40,379 nucleotides of DNA from Anaerocolumna aminovalerica (GTDB taxonomy: Bacteria > Bacillota > Clostridia > Lachnospirales > Lachnospiraceae): contig NZ_FOWD01000036.1 of the NCBI RefSeq assembly GCF_900115365.1, positions 1-40,379 of the forward strand, written 5' to 3'. A program made the translations under genes and the position numbers. Under the pieces are notes generated by a model. That model did no database searches and was not told where the DNA came from. It saw only the letters and a list, made by a program, of their open reading frames with translations. Within the stretch, counting starts at the first letter, position 1. Each line of letters opens with the position of its first letter. Of this stretch, positions 22,014 to 30,267 are shown piece after piece.

Positions 22014-25000
22014 ATGCTAAAACAAATTAAGAACAGGCAATTTAAGAGTAAATTAACATTTATACTTATAATTGCAATATTGATACAGACGATATTCCCC
22101 TTCTTTGGGAATAACACCTATGCAGCAGAAAAGGGTGAAGAGGGGAATAACACCTATGCGGCAGAGAACGGTGAGGAGGCTCAAAATGAAACCATTTCAG
22201 AGGTCAGCGCCGTTTCAGGATCTGCAATTGCAACAACCGGTGCAGCTATAACCGGCTATATTAATAAGATTGAGATAAAAGATGAAAATGAAAAAGATCT
22301 TGTAGGAGAAGTAAAAGCCAATTCAAAGATTTTGTTAAAATATTACTATGCCATTCCGGATGAAGAAATCGTTGACACTACAAAAGTTTATACACTGACT
22401 ATTCCATCGGAAATAAATATTTTAAAGGATGAAACCATTCTTTTAAAAGATGGAAAAATAGATACCGATGGAGATGGCATTCCAGATGCAGACCGTGTAG
22501 TTGCTACGGTTCGTGTATATAAGGATAATACTATTACCTATCAATTTGAAGATGAGATAAATAATGTAGATAAATTATTTGATAGATATGGATTTTTCTA
22601 TATATACAGTGAATTTGATGAAGTAACCATAGGAACCGGCGGACCGAAGGAAATTGTATTTGATCTAGGCGGTGGTGCTACTACAAATATCTATGTTAAC
22701 TTTGAAAAAGTAGATGAAACAGCCGATATAAAGCTTGTAAAATCAGGAAGTTATGATACTAATAATAATGAGATAACATGGAAAATAGTAATTACACCGG
22801 AATCAACTCCATATAGAAAGCCGATTTCCAATGTTGTAATTAAGGATATTATACAGGATGGGCAGACTTATATAGAAGGTTCCGCTTCCCTTTCACCAAA
22901 AGTAGAGGAAGGAATCCTGTCTTGGGATGAAACAAATAAGGAACTTTCTTATCACTTTGTACGTGATATCAATACAACAGATAATGAAGTATATACATTA
23001 ACATTTAAAACAAAAGTTGATACTGACTTATTTGATAAAGAAGGAAAGCAGGTATTTTTTAAGAATCAGGCAGCATCAACTTTTGAAGGTGAGAAAACAT
23101 CACTATCAAATGAAGCTACTGTAAATACTACCGTTGATTTTGTTAATAAAAATGGTATTTATGAAAGTGGAACTAAAAGAATAAAATGGACTGTAACTAT
23201 AAATAAAAACAATGTATTAATACCAGATGCAGTAATTATAGATACTATACCGGTAGGTCTTACGTTAGAGACTAATTCTGTTAAAATAAATGGTGAGGCA
23301 AAAACTTTAGGTACTGATTTTACGTATGTTAATAATCAATTAAGATATGAATTTAAAGAGGCAATCCAAAAAGCTCAAATATTAGAGTATTATACAACGG
23401 TAACAGATGAAACTATTTATGATTCCAATGCTGGAAAAACTTTTACTAATAATGTGGAGTTTACAGGAACCGGTGTTCCAGGTGATGCAAAAGAAGGAAA
23501 AGGTGTATACGTAGGTTCCAATGTTATCAGTAAGCAAGGCAATGGTTATAATCGCACTAACCACACAATAACATGGAAAATAACTGTAAATTCAAATAAG
23601 ATATCCATAAAAAATGGAGTTGTTACGGATAATATTCCAGTTGGATTAAAATATGTGGATGGATCCTTTAAAATTACTTTAAATAATACTGAAGTAAAGG
23701 ATGGAATCTTTGAATACAAAGAAGCCGATAGTACAGATACTAAAAAAACAGGAACCTTTACCTATACTTTTGCTGACACCATAAATGAAACTTATGTCAT
23801 TGAGTTTAAAACAAAGGTAACAGATAATAAAGTATATGCAGTAAATGGAAGTAAGGATTTTAAGAACACAGCTAATTTAAAAGGAGAAAATGCAAATACA
23901 GGAAAAACCATTAATTCTTCCGCTGATGCCACCCAGCAGGTAAGCAGTAGAGTAATAGAAAAAACAGGTACTGATTACGATTATTTGAAACGTGAAATCA
24001 CATGGAAAATTGTTGTGAATCAAAATAAGATGTCTATGAAGAATGCTTATGTTACCGATATTATTGGTGAAAAACAGGAATTTGTTCCTGAGTCAGTAAC
24101 CATAGAAGGCAAAAAAGCTCAAAAAGGCAGTCAGCCGGATGAAAAGAATAGTTATTACTATGATGAAGCAACAAAAACATTACGATATAATTTCCCGGAA
24201 GAAATTACAACGGAGCAGACTATAACATTTAAAACTAAGATAGTTGATCTTACGATTTTTGATATCAACAGTGATAAAACTTTACAAAACACGGCTAAGT
24301 TATTTGGTGATGATATTCCTTCCAATGTAGAATCAACGGGAACACGAACCATAAAGAACACAGTTGTAAGTAAAAAAGGTATTTATTCTACCGGTAACTC
24401 TTATATTGATTGGGAAGTTGATATTAACCAGAATAAAGTTCCGATTAAGGATGCTGTTTTAGAAGATACCTTGCAAACAGGACTGGAATTAGATTCTTCT
24501 TCTGTTAAACTGCTTCGCTTAAATACGAAAGCAACAGATGGAAGTTTATCCGAGAGCGAAGATGTTACAGCCCAGCTATTAAGTGTAAAATATGATATTT
24601 CTACCGGAAAAGTCACTTTCGCATTTAAAGGAGAAATTGATAGCGCTTATCGTCTTAAATTCAGAACAGATATTGATGAAGCCTATAAGAATGGAACCTT
24701 TTCAAATTCCATCGCATTTAAGGGGAGTGGAATTTCCCAGAACGGAACAAGTAATTCAATCGGTGTCAGTTTCCAGAACGTGGGCGGAGGTGCCGGCGGT
24801 ACAGGAAGAGGCAGTATAACCATTACCAAAGTTGATGAGAATAATACAGCAACTAAATTAAAAGGAGCAGCTTTTGAACTTCTGGATATGTATCAGAACG
24901 TATTAAAAACTTCTGAAGAAACAGGAGAAGATGGTAAGGTAATGTTTGATAAGCTTAAGCTGAATACCATTTATTATATACGGGAAGCAGCTTCACCAAC

Positions 25001-26057
25001 CGGTTATAATTTAAGTACGGAACTATACGAATTTAAATTAACGGATGAAAATAAAAACATTACTTATGAATTTAAGAATAGTATCATTACAGGAAATATT
25101 ATATTCCACAAACTGAACGAAGATAATCTTCCCCTTCCCGGAGCAGAATTCACTTTATATCATGAGAATGATGTTAATTTAGAAAATCCATTGTCTACAG
25201 CCATTAGTGATGAACAAGGAAAAGTTGAATTCAAAAATGTTCCATATGGAAGCTATAAAATAATTGAAACAAAAGCTCCTGAAGGTTATCTGATATCCGG
25301 GGAAGTTTTGACAGCCACGATTCTTGAGAATTTAGTAATTGTGACAACTGTACCGGCCAGTATATCCAATACTAAAATAAAAGGGCAGCTTAAGATAATG
25401 AAGGTAGATAAAACCACATTAAAACCATTGGCTAATGCAAAAATATCTGTATACAACGAGTCAGATGTTTTAATTGCAGAAAAAGAAACAGATGAAAATG
25501 GTATAGCTGTTTTTGAAAATATATCTTACGGAAAATATTACTTTATTGAATCCAAAGCTCCTTCCGGATATGTAAGAAATACGGAAAAACATCCTTTTAC
25601 GATCAGCCAGAATGGAGAAGTGATTCAAGTAACATTTGAAAATGTAAAATCTGAGCCAAACAATCCGGGTGGTCCAGAGGATAATGAGGAGCCAAACAAG
25701 CCGGAAGAAAACAAGCCGGAAGAAAACAAACCGGAAGAAAACAAGCCGCCGAAGGAAAATAAACCGAAGGAAAATAAACCGAAGGAAAATAAACCGAAGG
25801 AAGAGAAACAGAAAGAACCAAAAGGCGGTAAAAAACCTGGTTCCAAAAAGACAGAAGAAGAATTTGAAATTGATCCCAATGGCATACCATTAGGCGGAAA
25901 AGAAGGAGAAAATGGTAGCAACGGAAGCGGAAACAAAGACGGAACAGAAAAATTACCGAAAACCGGAGAAAACAGCAGAATTGGATTTTATATAATCGGA
26001 GCAGGTATGATTTTTACTGGGTTTGCTCTAAAAGGAAGAAGAAAACATCGTGAGTAA
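22014..26057 (+). CDS. LPKTG-anchored surface adhesin with collagen-binding-like and SpaA-type repeats
   Basis: This is a 1347-residue protein. Residues 1-about 37 are a signal peptide, directly followed by a duplicated segment (GNNTYAAE...GEE twice). An N-terminal domain (about 85-230) contains a calcium-type loop DTDGDGIPDAD. Five tandem domains of about 130-145 residues follow (about 233-925), each with an ITWKI-like strand, a VTD-I-P-GL stretch and a KT-N-A end, as in collagen-binding-like adhesin domains. Three SpaA/Cna-B domains (about 933-1214) carry a K-V-D lysine and an E-[TS]-K-A-P-x-G-Y strand, expected to form isopeptide bonds. A K/P/E/N-rich wall-spanning part, LPKTG (1314-1318), a membrane helix and a basic tail end it. 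The start at 22014 has GAGGAG upstream; the frame is open for 41 more codons upstream but without a ribosome site. Confidence 0.9.
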   Translation: MLKQIKNRQFKSKLTFILIIAILIQTIFPFFGNNTYAAEKGEEGNNTYAAENGEEAQNETISEVSAVSGSAIATTGAAITGYINKIEIKDENEKDLVGEVKANSKILLKYYYAIPDEEIVDTTKVYTLTIPSEINILKDETILLKDGKIDTDGDGIPDADRVVATVRVYKDNTITYQFEDEINNVDKLFDRYGFFYIYSEFDEVTIGTGGPKEIVFDLGGGATTNIYVNFEKVDETADIKLVKSGSYDTNNNEITWKIVITPESTPYRKPISNVVIKDIIQDGQTYIEGSASLSPKVEEGILSWDETNKELSYHFVRDINTTDNEVYTLTFKTKVDTDLFDKEGKQVFFKNQAASTFEGEKTSLSNEATVNTTVDFVNKNGIYESGTKRIKWTVTINKNNVLIPDAVIIDTIPVGLTLETNSVKINGEAKTLGTDFTYVNNQLRYEFKEAIQKAQILEYYTTVTDETIYDSNAGKTFTNNVEFTGTGVPGDAKEGKGVYVGSNVISKQGNGYNRTNHTITWKITVNSNKISIKNGVVTDNIPVGLKYVDGSFKITLNNTEVKDGIFEYKEADSTDTKKTGTFTYTFADTINETYVIEFKTKVTDNKVYAVNGSKDFKNTANLKGENANTGKTINSSADATQQVSSRVIEKTGTDYDYLKREITWKIVVNQNKMSMKNAYVTDIIGEKQEFVPESVTIEGKKAQKGSQPDEKNSYYYDEATKTLRYNFPEEITTEQTITFKTKIVDLTIFDINSDKTLQNTAKLFGDDIPSNVESTGTRTIKNTVVSKKGIYSTGNSYIDWEVDINQNKVPIKDAVLEDTLQTGLELDSSSVKLLRLNTKATDGSLSESEDVTAQLLSVKYDISTGKVTFAFKGEIDSAYRLKFRTDIDEAYKNGTFSNSIAFKGSGISQNGTSNSIGVSFQNVGGGAGGTGRGSITITKVDENNTATKLKGAAFELLDMYQNVLKTSEETGEDGKVMFDKLKLNTIYYIREAASPTGYNLSTELYEFKLTDENKNITYEFKNSIITGNIIFHKLNEDNLPLPGAEFTLYHENDVNLENPLSTAISDEQGKVEFKNVPYGSYKIIETKAPEGYLISGEVLTATILENLVIVTTVPASISNTKIKGQLKIMKVDKTTLKPLANAKISVYNESDVLIAEKETDENGIAVFENISYGKYYFIESKAPSGYVRNTEKHPFTISQNGEVIQVTFENVKSEPNNPGGPEDNEEPNKPEENKPEENKPEENKPPKENKPKENKPKENKPKEEKQKEPKGGKKPGSKKTEEEFEIDPNGIPLGGKEGENGSNGSGNKDGTEKLPKTGENSRIGFYIIGAGMIFTGFALKGRRKHRE
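22107..22177 (+). repeat. Tandem 36-bp duplication at the signal-peptidase region of the adhesin
   Basis: The stretch beginning GGGAATAACACCTATGC occurs at 22107 and again at 22143 with a few silent or conservative changes. It duplicates 12 codons including the A-x-A-like cleavage context TYAAE. Confidence 0.75.
25690..25800 (+). repeat. Short in-frame repeats of the wall-spanning region
   Basis: CCGGAAGAAAACAAG-like 15-base units (PEENK) are followed by CCGAAGGAAAATAAA units (PKENK), three to four of each. Copy number in such repeats usually varies between strains. Confidence 0.8.
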
Positions 26058-26070
26058 AAGAATTAATACT

Positions 26071-26112
26071 ATTGTTAAGACGGGATTTTAACCCGTCTTA
26101 ACAATTATTTTA
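26071..26112 (+). terminator. Hairpin after the adhesin gene
   Basis: ATTGTTAAGACGGG (26071-26084) pairs perfectly with CCCGTCTTAACAAT (26092-26105) and TATTTTA follows. It probably attenuates transcription into the sortase gene, or ends it. Confidence 0.8.
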
Positions 26113-26199
26113 AAATCACAGAGACAGGTTTACAACATCATGATAATAAACTGTGAATTTAATATTGCTTTTAACTGTATTACTCTACTGGAGACAACT

Positions 26200-26952
26200 A
26201 TGAAAAATGGGAAAAAAAATAAGTTTCTTTCAATAAGTTTTATAAGCATAGGCCTATTAGTTATGATATATCCTAAAGCTTCTGATTTATACAAAATGTA
26301 TCGGCAACAAAAATTGATAAAAATCTGGCAGGAAAGTTTTACTGTTATTGAAAGTAGTTCCGGCGGTGATACTGATTATAACAATTACAGTGAGGATGAC
26401 AGTTTCAATAAAGCAGAGGAATTAAAGAATCAAAATAAAGAAAATATTATGGGTATCAGCGGTAATAATATGGAAAATACAAATGATTCCCTAAGTAATA
26501 CAGAAGATAATAACGAAGCAAATGATGAAAGTATTTCAGAAAAAATGAAAGAGGATATTAGTATTGAAGGAATTATAAAAATTGAAAAAATTGATCTGGA
26601 ACTGCCAATATTAACAGATGCTACCGAAAAAAACATGAAAATATCAGTGGCATCCATTAAAGGTACCGGAAAACCGGGACAAATTGGCAACTATGCTATT
26701 GCAGGACATAGAAGTCATACTTATGGTAAAAACTTTAACAGACTGGATGAAGTTGAAACAGGAGATTTTATAATAATTAATGACGGTAAGAATCAATTTA
26801 ACTATGAAATAATAGAAAAAGTATACGTAAAACCTGAGGAAGTGGAAGTATTAGAGGGCAATGGGACAGATAAAGAAATTACATTAGTTACCTGTCATCC
26901 TATGATTAATCCAACCCATAGGTTAATTATAAAAGGAGAGATTCAGGAGTAA
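26200..26952 (+). CDS. Sortase (class C/D-like)
   Basis: This 250-residue protein has an N-terminal membrane anchor (FLSISFISIGLLVMIYP), an acidic N/D/E/S-rich linker (about 50-115), and a sortase domain with the triad histidine in AIAGHRS (H170), the catalytic cysteine in TLVTCHP (C232) and the arginine in PTHRLI (R241). The long linker and TLVTC motif recall class D or C enzymes. The start is at 26200, where GGAGA lies 8 bases upstream; an upstream ATG has none. It lies directly behind the LPKTG adhesin, so it is the probable dedicated transpeptidase that joins the adhesin to the wall. Confidence 0.9.
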   Translation: MKNGKKNKFLSISFISIGLLVMIYPKASDLYKMYRQQKLIKIWQESFTVIESSSGGDTDYNNYSEDDSFNKAEELKNQNKENIMGISGNNMENTNDSLSNTEDNNEANDESISEKMKEDISIEGIIKIEKIDLELPILTDATEKNMKISVASIKGTGKPGQIGNYAIAGHRSHTYGKNFNRLDEVETGDFIIINDGKNQFNYEIIEKVYVKPEEVEVLEGNGTDKEITLVTCHPMINPTHRLIIKGEIQE

Positions 26953-26965
26953 GATAAATCAAAAT

Positions 26966-27010
26966 CAATCCAGGATATAGGCCTTTAGCCCTATATCCTG
27001 GATTGTATAT
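26966..27010 (+). terminator. Hairpin after the sortase gene
   Basis: CAATCCAGGATATAGG (26966-26981) pairs with CCTATATCCTGGATTG (26990-27005) over 16 bp. The T-tract is weak (TATATATA), so it may also be a stabilising hairpin. Confidence 0.65.
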
Positions 27011-27061
27011 ATATGTTAATATAAAATTACAAATAAAATAATACGACATCGACTTTCAAGC

Positions 27062-27141
27062 GATAATAGCAAATTTAGTGAAAACTAGAGACGCAAAGCT
27101 ATAGGGCCTTCCTTATAAAAGATGGCAGCCAGTTACCGAAA
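27062..27141 (+). ncRNA. c-di-GMP-I (GEMM-I) riboswitch
   Basis: The class signature is complete. AGCAAA at the 5' side is followed by a P2 hairpin with GAAA tetraloop (27080-27083). Next come AGACGCAAAGC (about 27089-27099), TATAGGG, and the 3' conserved part GATGGCAGCCAGTTACCGAA (27121-27140). The ribosome site GGGGAG starts 2 bases after the 3' end and the ATG is at 27154. With no terminator between, control of translation is the likely mechanism. Confidence 0.92.
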
Positions 27142-27153
27142 GGGGAGTTTTTT

Positions 27154-27954
27154 ATGTTAAAGAAGAGAATTTTTATTCCCTTATTATCATTTGTTCTAAT
27201 GCTTAGTTTTATGGTTGATTCTGTACAAGCCTCAGATCTGGATATTTATAGTGAAGATTTGGAACATGGATTAATCAACATTCAATATCAGTCTAAGAGC
27301 GGCAGTGATACAAAAGTAATGATTGAAAAGGGAAATCAAAAGTATATTTATACTATTAGTTCTAATAATACATTTCCGATGCAATTAGGTAATGGAAATT
27401 ATACCGTATCCGTTTTAGAACAGAAAAGCGGAAATAAATATAAGCTTATAAAAAAAGATACGGTAAATTTAAATATGAAAGATGAGAAAGCTGTATATCT
27501 ACAATCCATTCAATTGATCCATTGGGATAAAGATATGAAAGCAATACAAAAAGCGAAAGCACTCACAAAAAATTTAAATAGTGATCAGGAAAAAATAGAA
27601 GCTATATATAATTACATAGTGAAAAATATAAGTTATGACAAGAAAAAAGCTACTAAAGTAAATGCAGACTATATTCCTTCCATTGAAAAAACCTATAGTA
27701 GTTCAAAAGGTATTTGTTATGATTATTCGGCTTTATTTGCTGCAATGTTAAGAAGTGTTGATATTCCTGCAAAACTGGCTATGGGTTATGGAAAAGATAT
27801 TGATGAATATCATGCATGGAATCAAGTTTATCTAAAGGACAGTAAGCAATGGGTTACTATTGATACTACATACGATGCAGGTTTCAAAGATAGCAAATCA
27901 AAGAAACAAATGATTAAAAAAACTGAAGATTATAGTATAGAAAAAATCTATTAA
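27154..27954 (+). CDS. Secreted transglutaminase-like protein
   Basis: This 266-residue protein starts with a signal peptide (LLSFVLMLSFMVDSVQAS) and has an N-terminal region of beta-strand type. A transglutaminase-core domain follows with the papain-like triad C188 (SSKGICYDYSALF), H220 (DEYHAWNQVY) and D237 (WVTIDTTYD). Homologues cleave or cross-link proteins or peptidoglycan peptides; its exact substrate is unknown. It lacks a wall-sorting signal. Translation lies behind a c-di-GMP-I riboswitch, so its production depends on that second messenger. Together with the upstream adhesin and sortase it makes a surface module. Confidence 0.9.
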   Translation: MLKKRIFIPLLSFVLMLSFMVDSVQASDLDIYSEDLEHGLINIQYQSKSGSDTKVMIEKGNQKYIYTISSNNTFPMQLGNGNYTVSVLEQKSGNKYKLIKKDTVNLNMKDEKAVYLQSIQLIHWDKDMKAIQKAKALTKNLNSDQEKIEAIYNYIVKNISYDKKKATKVNADYIPSIEKTYSSSKGICYDYSALFAAMLRSVDIPAKLAMGYGKDIDEYHAWNQVYLKDSKQWVTIDTTYDAGFKDSKSKKQMIKKTEDYSIEKIY

Positions 27955-28003
27955 AAGATAGAAAATTGTTATTAATCAAATTGAAAATTAAGTTTACTTT
28001 AAG

Positions 28004-28058
28004 TAAAAAGGGGCCTTTGCTAAATAGCTGATTAAGCTATGGAGCAAGGCTCCTTTTT
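28004..28058 (+). terminator. Terminator after the transglutaminase-like gene
   Basis: AAAAAGGGGCCTTTGCT pairs with AGCAAGGCTCCTTTTT with an inner TAGCT/AGCTA helix, closed by a T-run. Confidence 0.8.
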
Positions 28059-28150
28059 GTTATGAAACAGAAAGAAGGGATTAAGTAAAATTAAAGTAAT
28101 TTTGCCACATGCAATTCTGGATTTTTTAGTTTTTTATATACAAAATGTAT

Positions 28151-28177
28151 GAAACAAATGAAACAATCATGAAACAA
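28151..28177 (+). promoter_or_regulatory. Three GAAACAA half-sites upstream of the lacI promoter
   Basis: GAAACAA occurs at 28151-28157, 28160-28166 and 28171-28177. It is the half-site of the palindrome at 28292-28306, so this is likely an auxiliary regulator region 20-47 bases before the -35 box. Confidence 0.5.
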
Positions 28178-28197
28178 ATGTAAAACTTGTGACTATA

Positions 28198-28226
28198 TTG
28201 ACAAAAATATTTTATTACCTTATGAT
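28198..28226 (+). promoter_or_regulatory. Promoter of the sugar operon
   Basis: TTGACA (28198-28203), a 17-base spacer and TATGAT (28221-28226). The leader to the ATG at 28326 is about 90 bases. Confidence 0.75.
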
Positions 28227-28291
28227 GAAATTGTCAATTATGATATAATTATTTGTTTTAAGATAAAAAATATGGTAATTATATATAATTA

Positions 28292-28306
28292 TTGTTTCTG
28301 AAACAA
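28292..28306. promoter_or_regulatory. Candidate LacI-type operator
   Basis: TTGTTTC-T-GAAACAA is a perfect 15-bp palindrome lying just before the ribosome site of the lacI-type gene. LacI-family proteins bind such dyads, and the matching half-sites upstream of the promoter would allow looping. Confidence 0.65.
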
Positions 28307-28325
28307 ATTGAAAGAGGTGAAAGTA

Positions 28326-29330
28326 ATGTCGTTGACAGTTAGAGATATTGCAAAAGTTGCAGGTGTTTCTCCAGCTACTGTTTCAAGATATTTTTCTGGC
28401 AGTGATATTGTGAGTAAAGATACGGCCAGAAAGATAGAAAATGCTTCGAAAGAGTTAGGGTATACACCAAAATTTAAAAAGTGCAAAGATAATGGTGTCA
28501 TAGCAGTTTTGATTCCTAATTTACAACTAGGTTTTTATGGTGAAGTGTTAAAAGAACTGATTGAAGAGATTCCAAAATATAATTATAGAATTGTATTTAT
28601 ACCAACCATACCGGACAGTGAGCATTATAAGATATTCTTTAAGGAAATGAACATTATAGGTGTGATATATTTTGATGAATTCATTGACCGGGATATTATT
28701 AACTACATTTCTTCCAAGAAAATTAAAACGGTGATGTTTGCTGGAGGATCTTTTGACAGCAGGTCAGAAATGGTACATATCAATGATATTGCAGCCGCCT
28801 ATGAAGGAACTAAATACTTAATTAGTCTGGGGCATGAAAAGATAATAATTCTATCAGATTTTTTGAAGAATATCGGTTCTTCTTTTCAGCGGTTTACTGG
28901 TTGTAAACGTGCACTTGATGAGATAGGAGTTGATTTAAATGAAAATGAAATGTTAGGATTCGGTCCTGTTACTTATGAAACTGGTTACCGGTTAACAAAA
29001 CAGTTCTTAGAAAAGAAAACAGACTTTACTGCTATCTTTGCTTTTAGTGATGAAATGGCAATGGGAGGAATATCTGCCTTGCACGATTTTGGACTTAAGG
29101 TTCCGGAAGATGTATCGGTTCTGGGCTTTGATGATATTGCACTGGCAAGCAGATTCATACCAAGGTTAACTACGATACATCAGCCAATCAAAGAATTTGT
29201 TACGAAAACCTTAGAGGCTTTTCAGGATTTAGACAATGCAAACGATAAAGTAGAGATTACATTGCCATATAAGATTGTAAAGCGTGACACTTGCACTGTG
29301 AACAAGGGAGTAAATATATATGAAAAATAA
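28326..29330 (+). CDS. LacI-family transcriptional regulator
   Basis: This 334-residue protein has an N-terminal LacI helix-turn-helix ([20 protein letters not shown]) and hinge. A periplasmic-binding-like core follows with [20 protein letters not shown] typical of the family. The start is at ATG 28326; GAGGTG lies 6 bases upstream, and a TTG at 28308 is not supported. It is the first gene of the sugar operon and overlaps the next gene by 11 bases, so regulator and transporter are co-transcribed. The palindrome and half-sites around its promoter are probable autoregulatory operators. The inducer is unknown, but should be the substrate of the transporter or a product. Confidence 0.92.
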   Translation: MSLTVRDIAKVAGVSPATVSRYFSGSDIVSKDTARKIENASKELGYTPKFKKCKDNGVIAVLIPNLQLGFYGEVLKELIEEIPKYNYRIVFIPTIPDSEHYKIFFKEMNIIGVIYFDEFIDRDIINYISSKKIKTVMFAGGSFDSRSEMVHINDIAAAYEGTKYLISLGHEKIIILSDFLKNIGSSFQRFTGCKRALDEIGVDLNENEMLGFGPVTYETGYRLTKQFLEKKTDFTAIFAFSDEMAMGGISALHDFGLKVPEDVSVLGFDDIALASRFIPRLTTIHQPIKEFVTKTLEAFQDLDNANDKVEITLPYKIVKRDTCTVNKGVNIYEK

Positions 29331-30159
29331 AGGAATAGGGATCTTAGTATCTGTTACATTAAGGCGAATTTATCTGATGTTCTTTGTTTTTATCTCAATT
29401 GGCCCATTATTATGGATTATAATGTCTTCATTTAAGACAAACAAAGAAATTTTATCATCTGCATTTGCATTACCTTCAAATTTTAGTTTTGCTGGCTATA
29501 GAGCAGCACTTGAACTTGCACCTATCTTTAAGTTTTATGGCAACAGTTTATTGATTTCCATAGCTAGTACATTACTAAACATTCTTGTAGTATCAATGGC
29601 AGCATATATTTTGGCAAGATTTCGGTTTAAAGGGAAAACATTTTTAACATTATTACTTTCTTCCTCCTTATTAATACCTACTTCCTCTTTATTAATGCCA
29701 ATTTATATTATTATGACAAAGATTGGTCTGTATGATACGAAAATAGGACTAATCATTGTATATGCAGCATTGGGGCTTCCCTCCTCACTGTTTATTATAA
29801 AGAGTTATTTTCAGGGTATACCGGTGGAATTAGAAGAAGCAGCTTATTTAGACGGAGCGGGTTTTGCAAAAACTTATTTTTCAATTGTATTTCCAATTGC
29901 TAAATCGGGGCTGGCAACTGCGGCAATACTGCAATTCTTAACCTCATGGAATGAATTCATGTTCGCATTAATCTTAACGAAAAGTACATTGGCAAGAACA
30001 TTACCACTAGCACTCAATTATTTTACATCACAGTTTTCATTTAATTACACAGCGATGTTCGCAGCGCTGGCTATGGTAATCATTCCAAGTATACTAATTT
30101 ATACTCTGTTACAGGAACAAGTTACCGATAGTATGGTAGCCGGTTCAATTAAAGGTTAG
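29320..30159 (+). CDS. Carbohydrate ABC transporter permease (MalG-like)
   Basis: This 279-residue inner-membrane permease has about six membrane segments and the EAA loop in VELEEAAYLDGAGFAKTYFSIVFP, which docks the ATPase. The N-terminal FISIGPLLWIIMSSFKT and the QFLTSWNEFMFALIL segment are typical of MalG-type (CUT1) subunits. The ATG overlaps the end of the LacI gene, with GGGAG inside it. It precedes the binding protein, whereas the partner MalF-like permease lies after it, an unusual split order. Confidence 0.92.
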   Translation: MKNKGIGILVSVTLRRIYLMFFVFISIGPLLWIIMSSFKTNKEILSSAFALPSNFSFAGYRAALELAPIFKFYGNSLLISIASTLLNILVVSMAAYILARFRFKGKTFLTLLLSSSLLIPTSSLLMPIYIIMTKIGLYDTKIGLIIVYAALGLPSSLFIIKSYFQGIPVELEEAAYLDGAGFAKTYFSIVFPIAKSGLATAAILQFLTSWNEFMFALILTKSTLARTLPLALNYFTSQFSFNYTAMFAALAMVIIPSILIYTLLQEQVTDSMVAGSIKG

Positions 30160-30218
30160 GCTTATTTTAGTAATTCCGTATGCTTACAAATAGCAGGGTC
30201 AAAAAGTTAATAGTTGCT

Positions 30219-30246
30219 TTGACACAATGGTGTCTCAATATAATGT
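30219..30246 (+). promoter_or_regulatory. Possible internal promoter with hairpin before the solute-binding protein gene
   Basis: TTGACA (30219-30224), 16 bases, then TAATGT (30241-30246). GACAC-AATG-GTGTC (30221-30234) is a perfect hairpin over the -35 end. It may give the binding protein extra transcription, or protect its mRNA; both are common for this position. Confidence 0.4.
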
Positions 30247-30267
30247 ATCAAAGAAAGGGGATTTATT

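Noticed and set aside
25690-25800. A CRISPR-like array
   Set aside because: The repeated units are 15 bases, in frame, without spacers, and encode the wall-spanning part of the adhesin.
25603-25936. Long minus-strand and alternate-frame open frames over the wall-spanning repeats of the adhesin
   Set aside because: They arise from the repetitive PEENK/PKENK codons; they have no ribosome sites and give low-complexity proteins.
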